Assembly: GCA_026129405.1 (NCBI GenBank)
Contig: JAHCID010000003.1
Span: 448,501 to 512,500, forward strand
DNA from: a bacterium
Lineage (GTDB): Bacteria; Desulfobacterota; Binatia; DP-6
Direction: 5' to 3'
DNA: 64,000 bases
Under the pieces are notes generated by a model. That model did not search any database. It saw nothing but the letters and a program-made list of their open reading frames with translations, and had not been told where the DNA came from. Each line of letters starts with the position of its first letter. Positions within the stretch are counted from its first letter, which is position 1. The translations under genes were made by a program, and so were the position numbers. Below are positions 50,858-59,281 of this stretch, piece by piece.

Positions 50858-52264
50858 ATGGACACGAAGCTCGTCGAGTTCGCCGGCCTGCTCCGACGCA
50901 ACGGCATCCGCGTCTCGCTCTCCGAGACGATGGAGGCGTTCCGCGCCCTGTCGCTCGTCGGCCTCGACGACCGCGCGACGGTGCGCGCCGCACTGCGCGC
51001 CGCGGTCGTGAAGCGCGGCGTCGACGTGCCGAGCTTCGATCGGCTCTTCGACCTGTACTTCACGGGGATGGGCGAGACGATCCGCGACGTCACCCAGGCG
51101 ACCCAGGCCGCCATGGACCTCGACCCGGAGCAGTTCCAGGATTTCCTCGAGCAGCTGGAGCAGCTCCTCGAGGAGAAGGGCATCGACGTCTCCGAGCTCG
51201 CCAGGGCGCTCCTGCGTGCGGATTCGGGGGCGCTCGAGCGCCTGCTGCGCGAGGCCGCCGAGCAGGGGAACCTCGGCCAGATCGAGCACGGCTTCCAGGA
51301 AGGACGCTTCACCCACGCCATCGCCGGTGCGCTCGGCCTCGGCGAGGTCGGCGCCGAGCTCGACCGCCTGCGCCAGCAGCTCGAGGGCGTCTCGCCGGAC
51401 ATGGCGCAGCGCCTGGAGCGGTACTTCGACCGCCGCCTGCGCGACCTCCAGGACCTGCTGCGCAGCATGGTGCGGCAGGAGCTGGACCGACACGACGTCA
51501 ACCGACAGGATCGACAGGGGCTCCAGACGCTCGCCGAGAAGAGCTTCTTCTATCTCACCGAGGACGAGATCCGGCGCATGCAGGAGGCGGTGACGAAGCT
51601 CGCGCATCGCCTGCGCAACGTGGTGGCGATCCGGCGCAAGCGTGCCCGGCGCGGGCGCTTCGACTCGAGCGAGACCATGCGCCGGAACCTCCAGTACGGC
51701 GGGGTGCCGTTCCGCGTGGTCTTCGACAAGAAGCGCAAGGAGCGACCGCAGGTGATGGTGCTGTGCGACGTGTCGGACTCCGTCCGCAACGTCTCGCGCT
51801 TCATGCTCCAGTTCGTCTACGCGCTCCAGGACCTCTACTCGAAGGTCCGCAGCTTCATCTTCGTCGCCGATCTCGGCGAGGTGACGCAGATATTCCAGGA
51901 TCGCGAGATCGGCCAGGCCCTCGACGCGGCACTCCAGGGCAATCTCATCAACATCTATGCGCACTCCGATTTCGGGCGTGCCTTCCGCAGCTTCCACCGC
52001 GACTACCTGGGCGCGGTGAGCAAGCGGACCACGGTCATCGTGCTGGGCGACGCCCGCAACAACTACAACCTGCCGCACGAGTGGGTGCTGCGCGACGTCC
52101 AGCAGCGGGCGAAGCAGGTGATCTGGCTCAACCCGGAGAACCGCATGACCTGGGGCTTCGGCGACAGCGAGATGGACCGCTACGCGCCCTACTGCACGAT
52201 CGTCGAGGAGTGCCGGAACCTGAACCAGCTGTACCGCGTCATCGACCGCATGGTGATGGGGTAG
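50858..52264 (+). CDS. VWA-domain protein (CoxE-like), partner of the MoxR ATPase
   Basis: 468 residues. The first 270 are charged, mostly helical and likely coiled (QFQDFLEQLEQLLEEKGIDV, RRLRDLQDLLRSMVRQEL). The C-terminal von Willebrand A domain carries the metal-ion adhesion site D304-V-S306-D-S308 (VLCDVSDSV), and further on YAHSDFGRAFRSF and VIVLGDARNNY. This matches CoxE-like proteins that work with MoxR-type ATPases in metallo-enzyme maturation. There is no signal peptide, so it is cytoplasmic. The gene starts 21 bases after the ATPase. Its client is not identifiable from this window. Confidence 0.9.
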   Translation: MDTKLVEFAGLLRRNGIRVSLSETMEAFRALSLVGLDDRATVRAALRAAVVKRGVDVPSFDRLFDLYFTGMGETIRDVTQATQAAMDLDPEQFQDFLEQLEQLLEEKGIDVSELARALLRADSGALERLLREAAEQGNLGQIEHGFQEGRFTHAIAGALGLGEVGAELDRLRQQLEGVSPDMAQRLERYFDRRLRDLQDLLRSMVRQELDRHDVNRQDRQGLQTLAEKSFFYLTEDEIRRMQEAVTKLAHRLRNVVAIRRKRARRGRFDSSETMRRNLQYGGVPFRVVFDKKRKERPQVMVLCDVSDSVRNVSRFMLQFVYALQDLYSKVRSFIFVADLGEVTQIFQDREIGQALDAALQGNLINIYAHSDFGRAFRSFHRDYLGAVSKRTTVIVLGDARNNYNLPHEWVLRDVQQRAKQVIWLNPENRMTWGFGDSEMDRYAPYCTIVEECRNLNQLYRVIDRMVMG

Positions 52265-52300
52265 GGCTCCGCGCCGGACGCCGCCCCGGGCTTCATCCGA

Positions 52301-52329
52301 TTGACGTCCCGGGGAGCCTTCGACATGAT
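52301..52329 (+). promoter_or_regulatory. Strong candidate promoter of the bifunctional-nuclease gene
   Basis: TTGACG (52301-52306) and CATGAT (52324-52329) are exactly 17 bases apart. The predicted start near 52336 lies only about 3 bases before the ATG at 52339. Translation may be leaderless, or begin at a second in-frame ATG at 52363 that follows GGGAGG. Confidence 0.5.
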
Positions 52330-52338
52330 GCAAACTGC

Positions 52339-52854
52339 ATGAATCGGGAGGATTTCATCCTGATGACGGTGGGAGGGCTGACGCTCGATCCGGTCACCAA
52401 GACACCCATCGTGATTCTCCGGGACCCGGACAACAAGCTGAACCTCCCGATCTGGATCGGGCTCCTCGAGGCCACCTCGATGGCGACGGAGCTCGAGGGC
52501 ATCAAGATGGCCCGCCCGATGACGCACGACCTGCTGCGCACGTTCCTCGAGGAGCTGGGCGCGAGCGTCGAATGGGTCGAGGTCACGGAGCTCCGCGACA
52601 ACACGTACTACGCCATGATCTATCTGCGCGTCGGCGACCGGCAGCTGAAAATGGACTCGCGGCCGTCCGACGCGATCAGCCTGGCACTCCGTACGAAGAG
52701 CCCGATCTACGTCGCCAAGGCGGTCCTCGAAGCATCGAGCGTCCTCCAGCAGATGGAGGAGGGCAAAGAGCAGGACCTGTCGAACGTGTCCCGCGACAAA
52801 TGGGCCGAGATCCTCGAGAAGATGTCCCCCGAGGATTTCAAGTATAAGATGTAG
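52339..52854 (+). CDS. Bifunctional nuclease-domain (BFN, DUF151) protein
   Basis: 171 residues forming one BFN domain: LTLDPVTKTPIVILRD, LPIWIGLLEATSMATELEGI, RPMTHDLLRTFLEELGA and RPSDAISLALRTKSPIYVA are all family hallmarks. The acidic C-terminal extension ends SPEDFKYKM. Plant members have DNase and RNase activity; the bacterial function is poorly defined. ATG 52339 gives the usual few residues before the first strand (MNREDFILMTVGG). An internal ATG at 52363 with GGGAGG upstream is the alternative. It is followed after 15 bases by the TPR-like gene. Confidence 0.88.
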   Translation: MNREDFILMTVGGLTLDPVTKTPIVILRDPDNKLNLPIWIGLLEATSMATELEGIKMARPMTHDLLRTFLEELGASVEWVEVTELRDNTYYAMIYLRVGDRQLKMDSRPSDAISLALRTKSPIYVAKAVLEASSVLQQMEEGKEQDLSNVSRDKWAEILEKMSPEDFKYKM

Positions 52855-52869
52855 CTTGGCTGGAGGCGC

Positions 52870-53628
52870 ATGGCGACGAGCGAACGGGTCAAGATCGACC
52901 GCAAGGCACTGCGGCAACCCGACGAGTTCCAGACCCTCACGACGCAGGCGGCGGCGTGGGCACAGGAGCACCAGACGACGCTCGTCGCCGTCGGTGTCGC
53001 GCTCGTCGTGCTCGCGCTCGCGGCCGGCGGCATCGGCTGGTGGCGCGGTCGTCAGGCCGAGGCCGCATCGATCCGCTTCCGCTCGGCGCATCAGGCCTTC
53101 GAGGCCAGCCGATGGGCCGAAGCCGCCGAGGGGTTCGCCAGCGTGCGCGCCGACTACGGCAGTACACCGTACGGCCGTCTCGCGAGCCTCTACCGCGGCC
53201 ACGCGCTCGCGCGCGCCGGCGATGCCGCCGGCGCCGCCACGGCCTACGGCGAGTACCTGGCCGCAGGCCCCGAGACCGAGTACCTGCGCCAGGAAGCGCT
53301 GGCGAGCCTCGGGCGGGCGCGCGAAGCGTCCGGCGATGCCGCGGCCGCTCGCGATGCCTTCGACCAGGCAGCGGCGATGCCCGGGCCGTTCCGCGTCGAG
53401 GCGCGGCTCGGCCAGGCGCGGCTCGCCGAAGCAGCCGGCGACACGGAGCGCGTCCGAACGATTTACGGCGAGATGCTGGCCGAGGCGCCAGCAGGTCCGC
53501 TACGGGCGTTCCTCGAGGCGAAGGCACCATCCGGAGCCGTCCCGGCGGCAACACCGGCGAGCCCTCCGGCAGCGCCCGCGGAGGCTCCCGCAGCCGTGCC
53601 GCCGGCGGCTGACGCCGCGGCGCAGTGA
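52870..53628 (+). CDS. TPR-like membrane protein (YfgM/TPR_21 type)
   Basis: 252 residues: a short cytoplasmic N-terminus, one membrane helix (about residues 40-60, LVAVGVALVVLALAAGGIGW) and an outward tetratricopeptide-like domain of Ala-rich helix pairs (FEASRWAEAAEGFASVRADY, LARAGDAAGAATAYGEYLAA, ARLGQARLAEAAGDTERVRT). The last 35 residues are a Pro/Ala linker without domain features. The architecture matches YfgM-type ancillary proteins of periplasmic folding; a direct role is not proven by sequence. ATG 52870 follows GGAGG. About 150 bases without coding signal follow. Confidence 0.75.
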   Translation: MATSERVKIDRKALRQPDEFQTLTTQAAAWAQEHQTTLVAVGVALVVLALAAGGIGWWRGRQAEAASIRFRSAHQAFEASRWAEAAEGFASVRADYGSTPYGRLASLYRGHALARAGDAAGAATAYGEYLAAGPETEYLRQEALASLGRAREASGDAAAARDAFDQAAAMPGPFRVEARLGQARLAEAAGDTERVRTIYGEMLAEAPAGPLRAFLEAKAPSGAVPAATPASPPAAPAEAPAAVPPAADAAAQ

Positions 53629-53764
53629 CCCCGGGTCGCCTCCGACGCCACCGGAGCCCGGATGCGACGGCGTCCCGCGGAGTGGGATGGGCGCGGCTGT
53701 CGGCCACCGACCGCCACGCGGCGCACGTGGCCGTGACCCGGGCGGTGCAGCGGTGGCGCCCGCG

Positions 53765-53781
53765 CGGCGCATGATGCGCCG
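53765..53781 (+). promoter_or_regulatory. Palindrome touching a GTG start codon
   Basis: CGGCGCAT-G-ATGCGCCG is a perfect 8-bp-arm palindrome centred on 53773. It ends at the base before the GTG of the small membrane-protein gene, where a ribosome binding site would be expected. It could be an operator or a structure that hides the start. No other signal supports a choice. Confidence 0.35.
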
Positions 53782-54069
53782 GTGCTAGCAACGATCGGCG
53801 TCGCGGCGCTCGTGGTCGTGGCGCTGGGCATGTGGCCGCTGGCCCGCGCGACACTGGGACGGGCGGCGGAGACGGGGGCCGAGCTGGCGGCGGCAGCCGC
53901 GGTGTTCGTGGTGCCGGCCGCGGTCGGTGCGGTCGGCGCATGGGCCGTCGGGGCGCCGTGGCACGACGGGGCCGGGATCGGGTTCGCGGCGGGCGTCGCG
54001 GTGCTATTCGTCGTCGCGGCGCGGACGCGCGGCTTCTGGGAGCCCGCTAGGGCGCCGTCTCCCCGATGA
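53782..54069 (+). CDS. Small hypothetical membrane protein
   Basis: 95 residues starting GTG 53782. Three hydrophobic stretches cover most of the chain (about residues 1-19, 33-53 and 66-80), separated by short polar turns, so it is probably an inner-membrane protein. No family is recognised. There is no Shine-Dalgarno sequence; a palindrome occupies that position. Its last 23 bases overlap the 3' end of the opposing secreted Cys-rich gene. Confidence 0.5.
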   Translation: MLATIGVAALVVVALGMWPLARATLGRAAETGAELAAAAAVFVVPAAVGAVGAWAVGAPWHDGAGIGFAAGVAVLFVVAARTRGFWEPARAPSPR

Positions 54070-54505
54070 ATCCGAACGCCCCGTCGTCCGCCTCGCCGCA
54101 GGTGAGGGCGACGACGACGCGCGGTGCGTCGGCCGGCGGCGCGGTCTCCCACAACCGCACGTCGGGCTCCCGGGTCGTGAGCGAGCCGGAGACCGTGCAG
54201 CGGCGCCGGCCGATCCGAAGCGTGCCGGCGAAGTCGCCGGGGTGCGCGGTGCGGGCGCGCAGCAGGCCGGTGCGGCCGGGGCACCGGCCGTGGGAGGGAC
54301 CGCGGCGGCAGCGGTAGCGGGCGCGGAGCGACCAACAGGGGGTGGCGATGGCGCACGGTTCCGGCGCCCAGCGCAGGGCGACCAGCGACGACGGGGCGAG
54401 GCCGCTGGTGACGCCGAGGTAGCGCGGGCGAGGGGCAGCGGGGCCGAGGGCAGCAGCGCCGAGGGTGAGGGTAATGAGCGCGGTACCAAGCAGGCGGACG
54501 TGCAT
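54047..54505 (-). CDS. Secreted Cys-rich hypothetical protein
   Basis: 152 residues. MHVRLLGTALITLTLGAAAL is a clear signal peptide. The mature part has six cysteines, four of them clustered at spacings of 6, 8 and 6 residues (CAIATPC, then RYRC and HGRC), suggesting two or three disulfides in the envelope or medium. The tail is VVVALTCGEADDGAFGFIGE. No family is recognised. ATG 54505 is well supported by GGGAGG 7 bases upstream. The gene converges with the small membrane-protein gene and overlaps it by 23 bases. It may be an orphan of this lineage. Confidence 0.6.
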   Translation of the reverse strand: MHVRLLGTALITLTLGAAALGPAAPRPRYLGVTSGLAPSSLVALRWAPEPCAIATPCWSLRARYRCRRGPSHGRCPGRTGLLRARTAHPGDFAGTLRIGRRRCTVSGSLTTREPDVRLWETAPPADAPRVVVALTCGEADDGAFGFIGETAP

Positions 54506-54525
54506 GGGGGAGCCTCCCGAGGAGA

Positions 54526-54840
54526 CTATCGGCGGCGGGGGCGGCGCGCTTGAGGCGAGGGGGCGGGGAGGGACAGGGGCGGTGCCGGCGCGGCAAGCGA
54601 AGGTCGCGGCGGCGAGGAAATGCCGGGGCGGTGGATGGGCGTGATGTCGGTGGGCACGGCGGGCGCCGGCGCGTTGGCCACATGCTCGGCGAGGCGGTCG
54701 TCGAGAAGGAGCGCCTGGCGGCATTTCTGCCGCACCAGGATGCGCAGCGCTGTCGGGTTGTAGCGTTGCGCCTCTGCGGCGACTAAGAGCTGGCTCAGGA
54801 TCGCACGCAGGCGCTCGATTTCTTTGAGCCCTTCGAGCAT
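54526..54840 (-). CDS. Hypothetical protein with coiled N-terminus and Pro-rich tail
   Basis: 104 residues from ATG 54840. The first 55 form an amphipathic, probably coiled helix (LEGLKEIERLRAILSQLLVA, QKCRQALLLDDRLAEHVANA). The last 45 are Pro/Ser/Ala/Arg-rich. The ATG shares a base with the TGA of a minus-strand frame that arrives from upstream (TGATG) and ends MGYHPLYSPRRYYG. This hints at a broken two-gene unit whose first gene is lost at the junction near 54985. A TTG at 54957 in the same frame would extend it. The upstream 150 bases are clearly richer in A/T than the rest of the window. I do not recognise it. Confidence 0.35.
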   Translation of the reverse strand: MLEGLKEIERLRAILSQLLVAAEAQRYNPTALRILVRQKCRQALLLDDRLAEHVANAPAPAVPTDITPIHRPGISSPPRPSLAAPAPPLSLPAPSPQARRPRRR

Positions 54841-54985
54841 CAACCGTAGTATCGACGGGGAGAATACAGAGGATGATATCCCATCGGGGGCATAGGCGTT
54901 GCTGGGGGTGTCAGAAAGGGAGCTGGATTGATGCTGGGGCGGATGGCAAGCCAGCAACGTCCGATAAGGAGCGTTATGTAAACCT

Positions 54986-56020
54986 TTGCGCCTGCGGCCG
55001 GCGGCGCGGGCGCAGCGCGGCTCGGTGCCCTACCCCCTACAGAACCACCTGCGGAGGCTCGGCGGCGAAGTCGCAGCGCAGGCGCTGGCCGAGATGGCCC
55101 AGCCGCTGCGGCCCGTGCGGACGATGCGCGAGTGGCTCCAGCAGAGCTTCGGGCCGACGTTGGCGGCGCGCTTCTTCGATCCGTTCCATCGGCTCTACAC
55201 GGCCGGCCTCTACGACCGCATCGCGCCGCAGGACGCCTACAAGTCTCCCGTCGATCTCGGGCTCGCCATCCGCGGCGCGCTCTCCGATACCCCCGCCGTC
55301 GGCTACAATGCCACGTTCGCGTATCCCGACGGCGGGCTCGACGTGCTCGCGCGCCGGATGGCCGCGGCGGGATGCGTCGAGTACGGCAAGCGCGTCGTAC
55401 GCATCGAGCTCGCGGAGCATGCCGTACACTTCGCCGACGGGACCGCACAGCGCTACGACACGCTGCTCTCCACGCTCCCACTCAACCGGGTGCTCGAGAT
55501 GGCCTCGCTCGCCACCGAGGCGCCGCCCGATCCGTTCACGTCGGTGCTCGTGCTGAACGTCGGGGCCCAGCGCGGCAAGCGCTGCCCGCGCGACCACTGG
55601 ATATACCTGCCGCACAGCCGCGCGGGCTTCCACCGCATCGGCTTCTACGACAACGTCGACGTCGCCTTCCTGCCGGCGGCGACGCGCGCGCAGCACGATC
55701 GGGTCGCCATCTACGTCGAGCGGGCATGGGTGGGCGGCGAGCAGCCCGATGCCGAGGCCACCCGCGCATACGCCGAGGCAGTGGTGCGCGAGCTCCAGGA
55801 CTGGGACCTCATCGGCGACGCCGAGGTCGTGGACCCCACCTGGATCGACGTCGCCTACACCTGGTCATGGCCTGGATCGACGTGGGTGGCGGAGGCGACC
55901 GGCGCCCTGCGCCGGGCCGACGTGCTGGCCGTCGGACGCTACGGGCGCTGGGTCTTCCAGGGCATCGCCGAATCCATCCGCGAGGGATTCGCCGCCGGCG
56001 TCGCGCTGCGCACGCTCTGA
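54986..56020 (+). pseudogene. FAD-dependent amine oxidase/protoporphyrinogen-oxidase-like protein, 5' truncated
   Basis: About 340 residues matching the C-terminal three quarters of NAD(P)/FAD-dependent oxidoreductases of this kind: VPYPLQNHLRRLGGEVA, REWLQQSFGPTLAARFFDPF, GLYDRIAPQDAYKSPVDL, TFAYPDGGLDVLARRMAA, TLLSTLPLNRVLEM and a C-terminal VGRYGRWVFQGIAESIREGF. The N-terminal FAD-binding Rossmann loop (G-x-G-x-x-G), normally in the first 20 residues of a protein of about 440, is missing. The frame begins only with a TTG inside unrelated Arg-rich sequence. Recognisable sequence starts near 55030, next to the AT-richer patch at about 54840-55000, so a rearrangement probably removed the 5' end. 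Confidence 0.6.
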
Positions 56021-56103
56021 GCCGGATGCGCTCGCATCCCGCGCCGCGAGCGGGCACGGGCGAGTCGCGTTCCGGGGCAGTTGGTGGCACCATCCCCCGA
56101 TCC

Positions 56104-57939
56104 ATGCTCCGCGTCCTCGTGGCCCTCGGGCTGCTCGTGGTCGGGCCCGGGGTCGCATACGCGGCCGGCCGACCCGACGTCGTCTTCCTGCTCCTCGACA
56201 CCACCCGTGCGGACCGCCTCGGCGTCTACGGCAACCCGCGACCGACGAGCCCCGCGCTCGATGGGCTGGCGCGGGACGGCGTCGTGTTCGAGCGGCACTA
56301 TGCCAACTCGCATGCGACGCGACCGTCCATGCCCCAGCTGGCCAGCGGGCGTTACTATCACGAGAACGTCCTGCGCTCGTTCGAGCCCCAGGCGCACCCG
56401 CGCGAGTTCCCGTGGAATCGTCCCGATCCGACGGCGGTGCTGCTGCCGGCGCTGCTGCGCGACGCCGGCTATCGTACCCTCGGCGTCAGCGCACACCCCT
56501 GGGTGGTCGCGAACAGCACTTTCGGCGCCGGCTTCGCGTCACTCGAGCTGGTGCCCTTCGAAGATGCCGACGGGCACGGCGATGCGACCCAGGTGGTCGA
56601 CCGGGCCCTCGCGCTCTGGGACGCCCGCGATCGCTCGCTGCCGACATTTCTCTACCTGCACTTCATGGACGCCCACCTGCCCCGCCGCATCCCGCCGGGA
56701 CGGACGTCCTTCCTCGATCCGGCCTTCGACTGGAAGCGTCGTTTCGATGCGGGCAGCTGGCCGACCTTCGGCGCCGGCCGCCGCTTATGGTCGCGCGGCG
56801 ATGCGACCGACTTCACGCCGGCCGACCGCCGGCACATGGTCGACGTCTACGACACGCTGCTCCAGTCGATGGACGAGCACATCGGCCGGCTCCTCGCCGG
56901 CCTGCGGCGCGACGATCCGGCCCTCGCGCGCACACTCCTCGTCGTCACCGCCGATCACGGCGAAGAGCTCGGCGAGCAGGGCCGGCTCGAGCACACGGAC
57001 ACCCTCGCCGACGGCGTGCAGCACATCCCCTGGATCATGGCGGGGGCCGGCATCGTCTCCGGACAGCGTCTCGCCCGGTTCACCGAGAACGTCGATGTGA
57101 TGCCGACGCTCGCCGCCGCCGCCGGGGTTCCGCTGCCGGCCGGCGTCGTCGTCGACGGCCGGGTTCAGCTCGAGCCCGACGGGCGGCTGCGTCCGGAAGC
57201 CGGACGCGACGCGGCCGCCTTCGCATGGGAGACGTATCGCGGCCTGCGCAGCGACGGGCATCTTCTGCGCGCTCGGCCGGCAGGCGCACTCGACGCGCAT
57301 TGCGAGGGCGCCCGCGCCCTCTTCCGTGTTCACGAGCCGTTCCGGCACGCGCTGCATCCCCGCCAGCGCCCCCGGTTGATGGGCATCCTGGATCGAACCC
57401 TGGCCGACCGCCTCGACGCTCCGGAGCGCAGCTTTCTCGCCGCGCGATACGGCCCTCCGAACGGCAGCGTCACGCTGCGCGCCGAGTACTGGACCCTGTC
57501 CGACCAGGCCGAGCTCGGCTGCCGGCCGGTGGGGCCGACGACCACGGCGCCGGACCTCGACGTCGCCGGTTGGTTCTGGACCGGCCGGGGCGTCGCCACA
57601 CTGACCGATGACGCCCCGCCGCTGCCGGTCGAGCTCCACGTGCCGGATGGAACGTACCGGGCGGAGCTCACCCTGCGATCGTTGGGTTCGATGCCGGCGC
57701 TGTGGGGGTTCGCCACATGGCGACGCGGGTTCCGCGACGCTGCGAACGCGCGAATCGATCTCGGCCCGGTGACCGCACGAGACGGCGTGCTCATGCTGCC
57801 GATCCCGCCGGCAGCGGCTCGGTACGCGCTCGGTGTGCGCCTGACGCCCGCCGGCGTTGCCGCGACCGGCGCAGCGCGCGAGCCCGTCGTCGACGACGAG
57901 CAGCGCAAGCGGTTGCAGGCGCTAGGCTACGTCGACTGA
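56104..57939 (+). CDS. Secreted sulfatase-fold hydrolase with Thr at the formylglycine position
   Basis: 611 residues with a signal peptide (LRVLVALGLLVVGPGVAYAA). The alkaline-phosphatase/sulfatase fold is clear: VVFLLLDTTRADRLGVYG (metal-binding Asp), SPALDGLARDGVVFERHYAN, FLYLHFMDAHLPRR, TLLVVTADHGEELGEQGRLEH (metal site) and a C-terminal RKRLQALGYVD. The segment that normally holds the C/S-x-P-S-R formylglycine motif reads A71-T72-R73-P74-S75, so Thr72 is the likely nucleophile. This suggests a phosphodiesterase or phosphotransferase-like activity, not a classical sulfatase. ATG 56104 is chosen for the signal peptide; the ribosome binding site is weak. A beta-sandwich-like region covers the last 150 residues. 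Confidence 0.82.
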   Translation: MLRVLVALGLLVVGPGVAYAAGRPDVVFLLLDTTRADRLGVYGNPRPTSPALDGLARDGVVFERHYANSHATRPSMPQLASGRYYHENVLRSFEPQAHPREFPWNRPDPTAVLLPALLRDAGYRTLGVSAHPWVVANSTFGAGFASLELVPFEDADGHGDATQVVDRALALWDARDRSLPTFLYLHFMDAHLPRRIPPGRTSFLDPAFDWKRRFDAGSWPTFGAGRRLWSRGDATDFTPADRRHMVDVYDTLLQSMDEHIGRLLAGLRRDDPALARTLLVVTADHGEELGEQGRLEHTDTLADGVQHIPWIMAGAGIVSGQRLARFTENVDVMPTLAAAAGVPLPAGVVVDGRVQLEPDGRLRPEAGRDAAAFAWETYRGLRSDGHLLRARPAGALDAHCEGARALFRVHEPFRHALHPRQRPRLMGILDRTLADRLDAPERSFLAARYGPPNGSVTLRAEYWTLSDQAELGCRPVGPTTTAPDLDVAGWFWTGRGVATLTDDAPPLPVELHVPDGTYRAELTLRSLGSMPALWGFATWRRGFRDAANARIDLGPVTARDGVLMLPIPPAAARYALGVRLTPAGVAATGAAREPVVDDEQRKRLQALGYVD

Positions 57940-57962
57940 GCCTGCTTGCCGGCATGGCTCAG
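57936..57962 (+). terminator. Hairpin embedding the sulfatase-fold gene stop codon
   Basis: CTGAGCC (57936-57942) pairs with GGCTCAG (57956-57962); TGC and GCA extend the stem inside. The TGA stop is part of the left arm. There is no T-tract. It precedes an 88-base stretch before the convergent dgt gene in which I see nothing else. Confidence 0.5.
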
Positions 57963-58050
57963 GGGCCCGCCGGGACCGGACCAGGTACCGCGACCGGCGC
58001 ACAGCGGATCGCCGTCCCGGCGCCGCGATCCACGCGGCCTCCGGATCCGC

Positions 58051-59208
58051 TCAGACGCGCTCGTAGGGGTCGAACAGCTTTTTGTACTCCTCGAGCGCGA
58101 AGCGGTCGGTCATGCCGGCGATGTAGTCCGCGATCACGCGCGGCACGGTCTCCCCGTTCTCCCGGACGCGCCGGAGCACGTGCGGCGGCAGCTGCCGCGG
58201 CTCGTGCATGTAGACCTCGAAGAGCGCCGTCATGATGCGGTCGGCCTTCTGCGTCATCCGGGTCACACGGTGATGTGTGTACAGGCGGTCGTAGAGAAAC
58301 GTCTTCAGCGCCTGGTGCTTCGCGGTCATGGCGGGTGAGAAGTCGACCAGGCGGGGCTTCACGGCGCGCACGCCGTCGAGGGACGTGATGCCCGCACGGT
58401 CGATGCGCTCGAGAAGCGTACTGGTGAGGTCCGTCGCCATCCAGTCGATCAGACGCCGGACGGCCTGATAGTGCAGGATCGTCGCGGGTGCCGAGGCGGC
58501 CTCGGCGGTGACCGCAGCCAGCGCATCCGCCCAGAGGGGAACTGTCGCCAGATCCTCGGAGTCGAGCATGCCGGACTTGAGGCCGTCGTCGACGTCGTGC
58601 GCGTTGTAGGCGATCTCGTCCGCGAAATCGACGATCTGCGCCTCGAGGCAGGGCGCGAGCGAGGCGTCGTACTCCTGGACCTGCGGCCGATCGTAGCGCG
58701 TCGAATGCTTGACGATGCCCTCCCGGACCTCCCAGGTCAGGTTCAGGCCACGGAAGCTCGGGTAGCGTTCTTCGAGGACCTCGACGATACGCAGGCTCTG
58801 GGCGTTGTGCTCGAAGCCGCCGTACGGCTCCATGAGGCGATCGAGGGTGCGTTCGCCGGCGTGCCCGAACGGCGTATGGCCGAGGTCGTGCGCGAGGGCG
58901 ACCGCCTCCGCCAGGTCCTCGTTGAGCCCGAGGGAGCGTGCCAGGGTACGGGTGACTTGGGCCGCCTCCATCGTGTGCGTGAGGCGGGTCCGGTAGTAGT
59001 CGCCCTCGTGATTCACGAAGACCTGGGTCTTGTACTCCAGACGCCGGAAGGCCGTGGAGTGGATGATACGGTCGCGGTCCCGCTGGAAGGCCATGCGCAG
59101 CGGATGCTCGGGCTCGGGGAGACGTCGTCCCCGTGAATCCCGGCTCGCCATGGCCCACGGCGCAAGGCCATCCGCTTCCCGCGTCTCCAGGGCCTCGCGG
59201 GTGAACAT
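58051..59208 (-). CDS. dgt: dGTP triphosphohydrolase-like HD protein
   Basis: Hydrolyses dGTP (or other dNTPs) to the nucleoside and triphosphate. 385 residues. HD-domain signature: RTRLTHTMEAAQVTRTLAR, AHDLGHTPFGHAGERTL (the HD metal site) and later EAQIVDFADEIAYNAHDVDD. The N-terminal FQRDRDRIIHSTAFRRLEYK is a family mark. ATG 59208 is chosen because GGAGG lies 8 bases upstream; an ATG 5 codons earlier (59223) has no such site. It follows the ribosomal-protein genes on the same strand, but a stop-codon hairpin lies between, so it may have its own promoter. Confidence 0.9.
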   Translation of the reverse strand: MFTREALETREADGLAPWAMASRDSRGRRLPEPEHPLRMAFQRDRDRIIHSTAFRRLEYKTQVFVNHEGDYYRTRLTHTMEAAQVTRTLARSLGLNEDLAEAVALAHDLGHTPFGHAGERTLDRLMEPYGGFEHNAQSLRIVEVLEERYPSFRGLNLTWEVREGIVKHSTRYDRPQVQEYDASLAPCLEAQIVDFADEIAYNAHDVDDGLKSGMLDSEDLATVPLWADALAAVTAEAASAPATILHYQAVRRLIDWMATDLTSTLLERIDRAGITSLDGVRAVKPRLVDFSPAMTAKHQALKTFLYDRLYTHHRVTRMTQKADRIMTALFEVYMHEPRQLPPHVLRRVRENGETVPRVIADYIAGMTDRFALEEYKKLFDPYERV

Positions 59209-59262
59209 CGGCCGTGCCTCCATTCGTCGGCTGGGAGCGCCAGGCTCCCTGCCGTTCGCATC

Positions 59263-59281
59263 CCGGGGGATCAGCCCCCGG
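59263..59281 (-). terminator. Hairpin with the rplI stop codon in its loop
   Basis: CCGGGGG (59263-59269) pairs with CCCCCGG (59275-59281); the 5-base loop holds the stop codon of rplI (TCA on this strand). A 7-bp GC stem with no T-tract ends the rpsF-rpsR-rplI operon. Confidence 0.5.

Noticed and set aside
54526-55000. A transposase or integrase remnant at the AT-richer junction
   Set aside because: Six-frame reading shows no transposase or recombinase motif and no paired terminal repeats or target duplication that I could find by eye.
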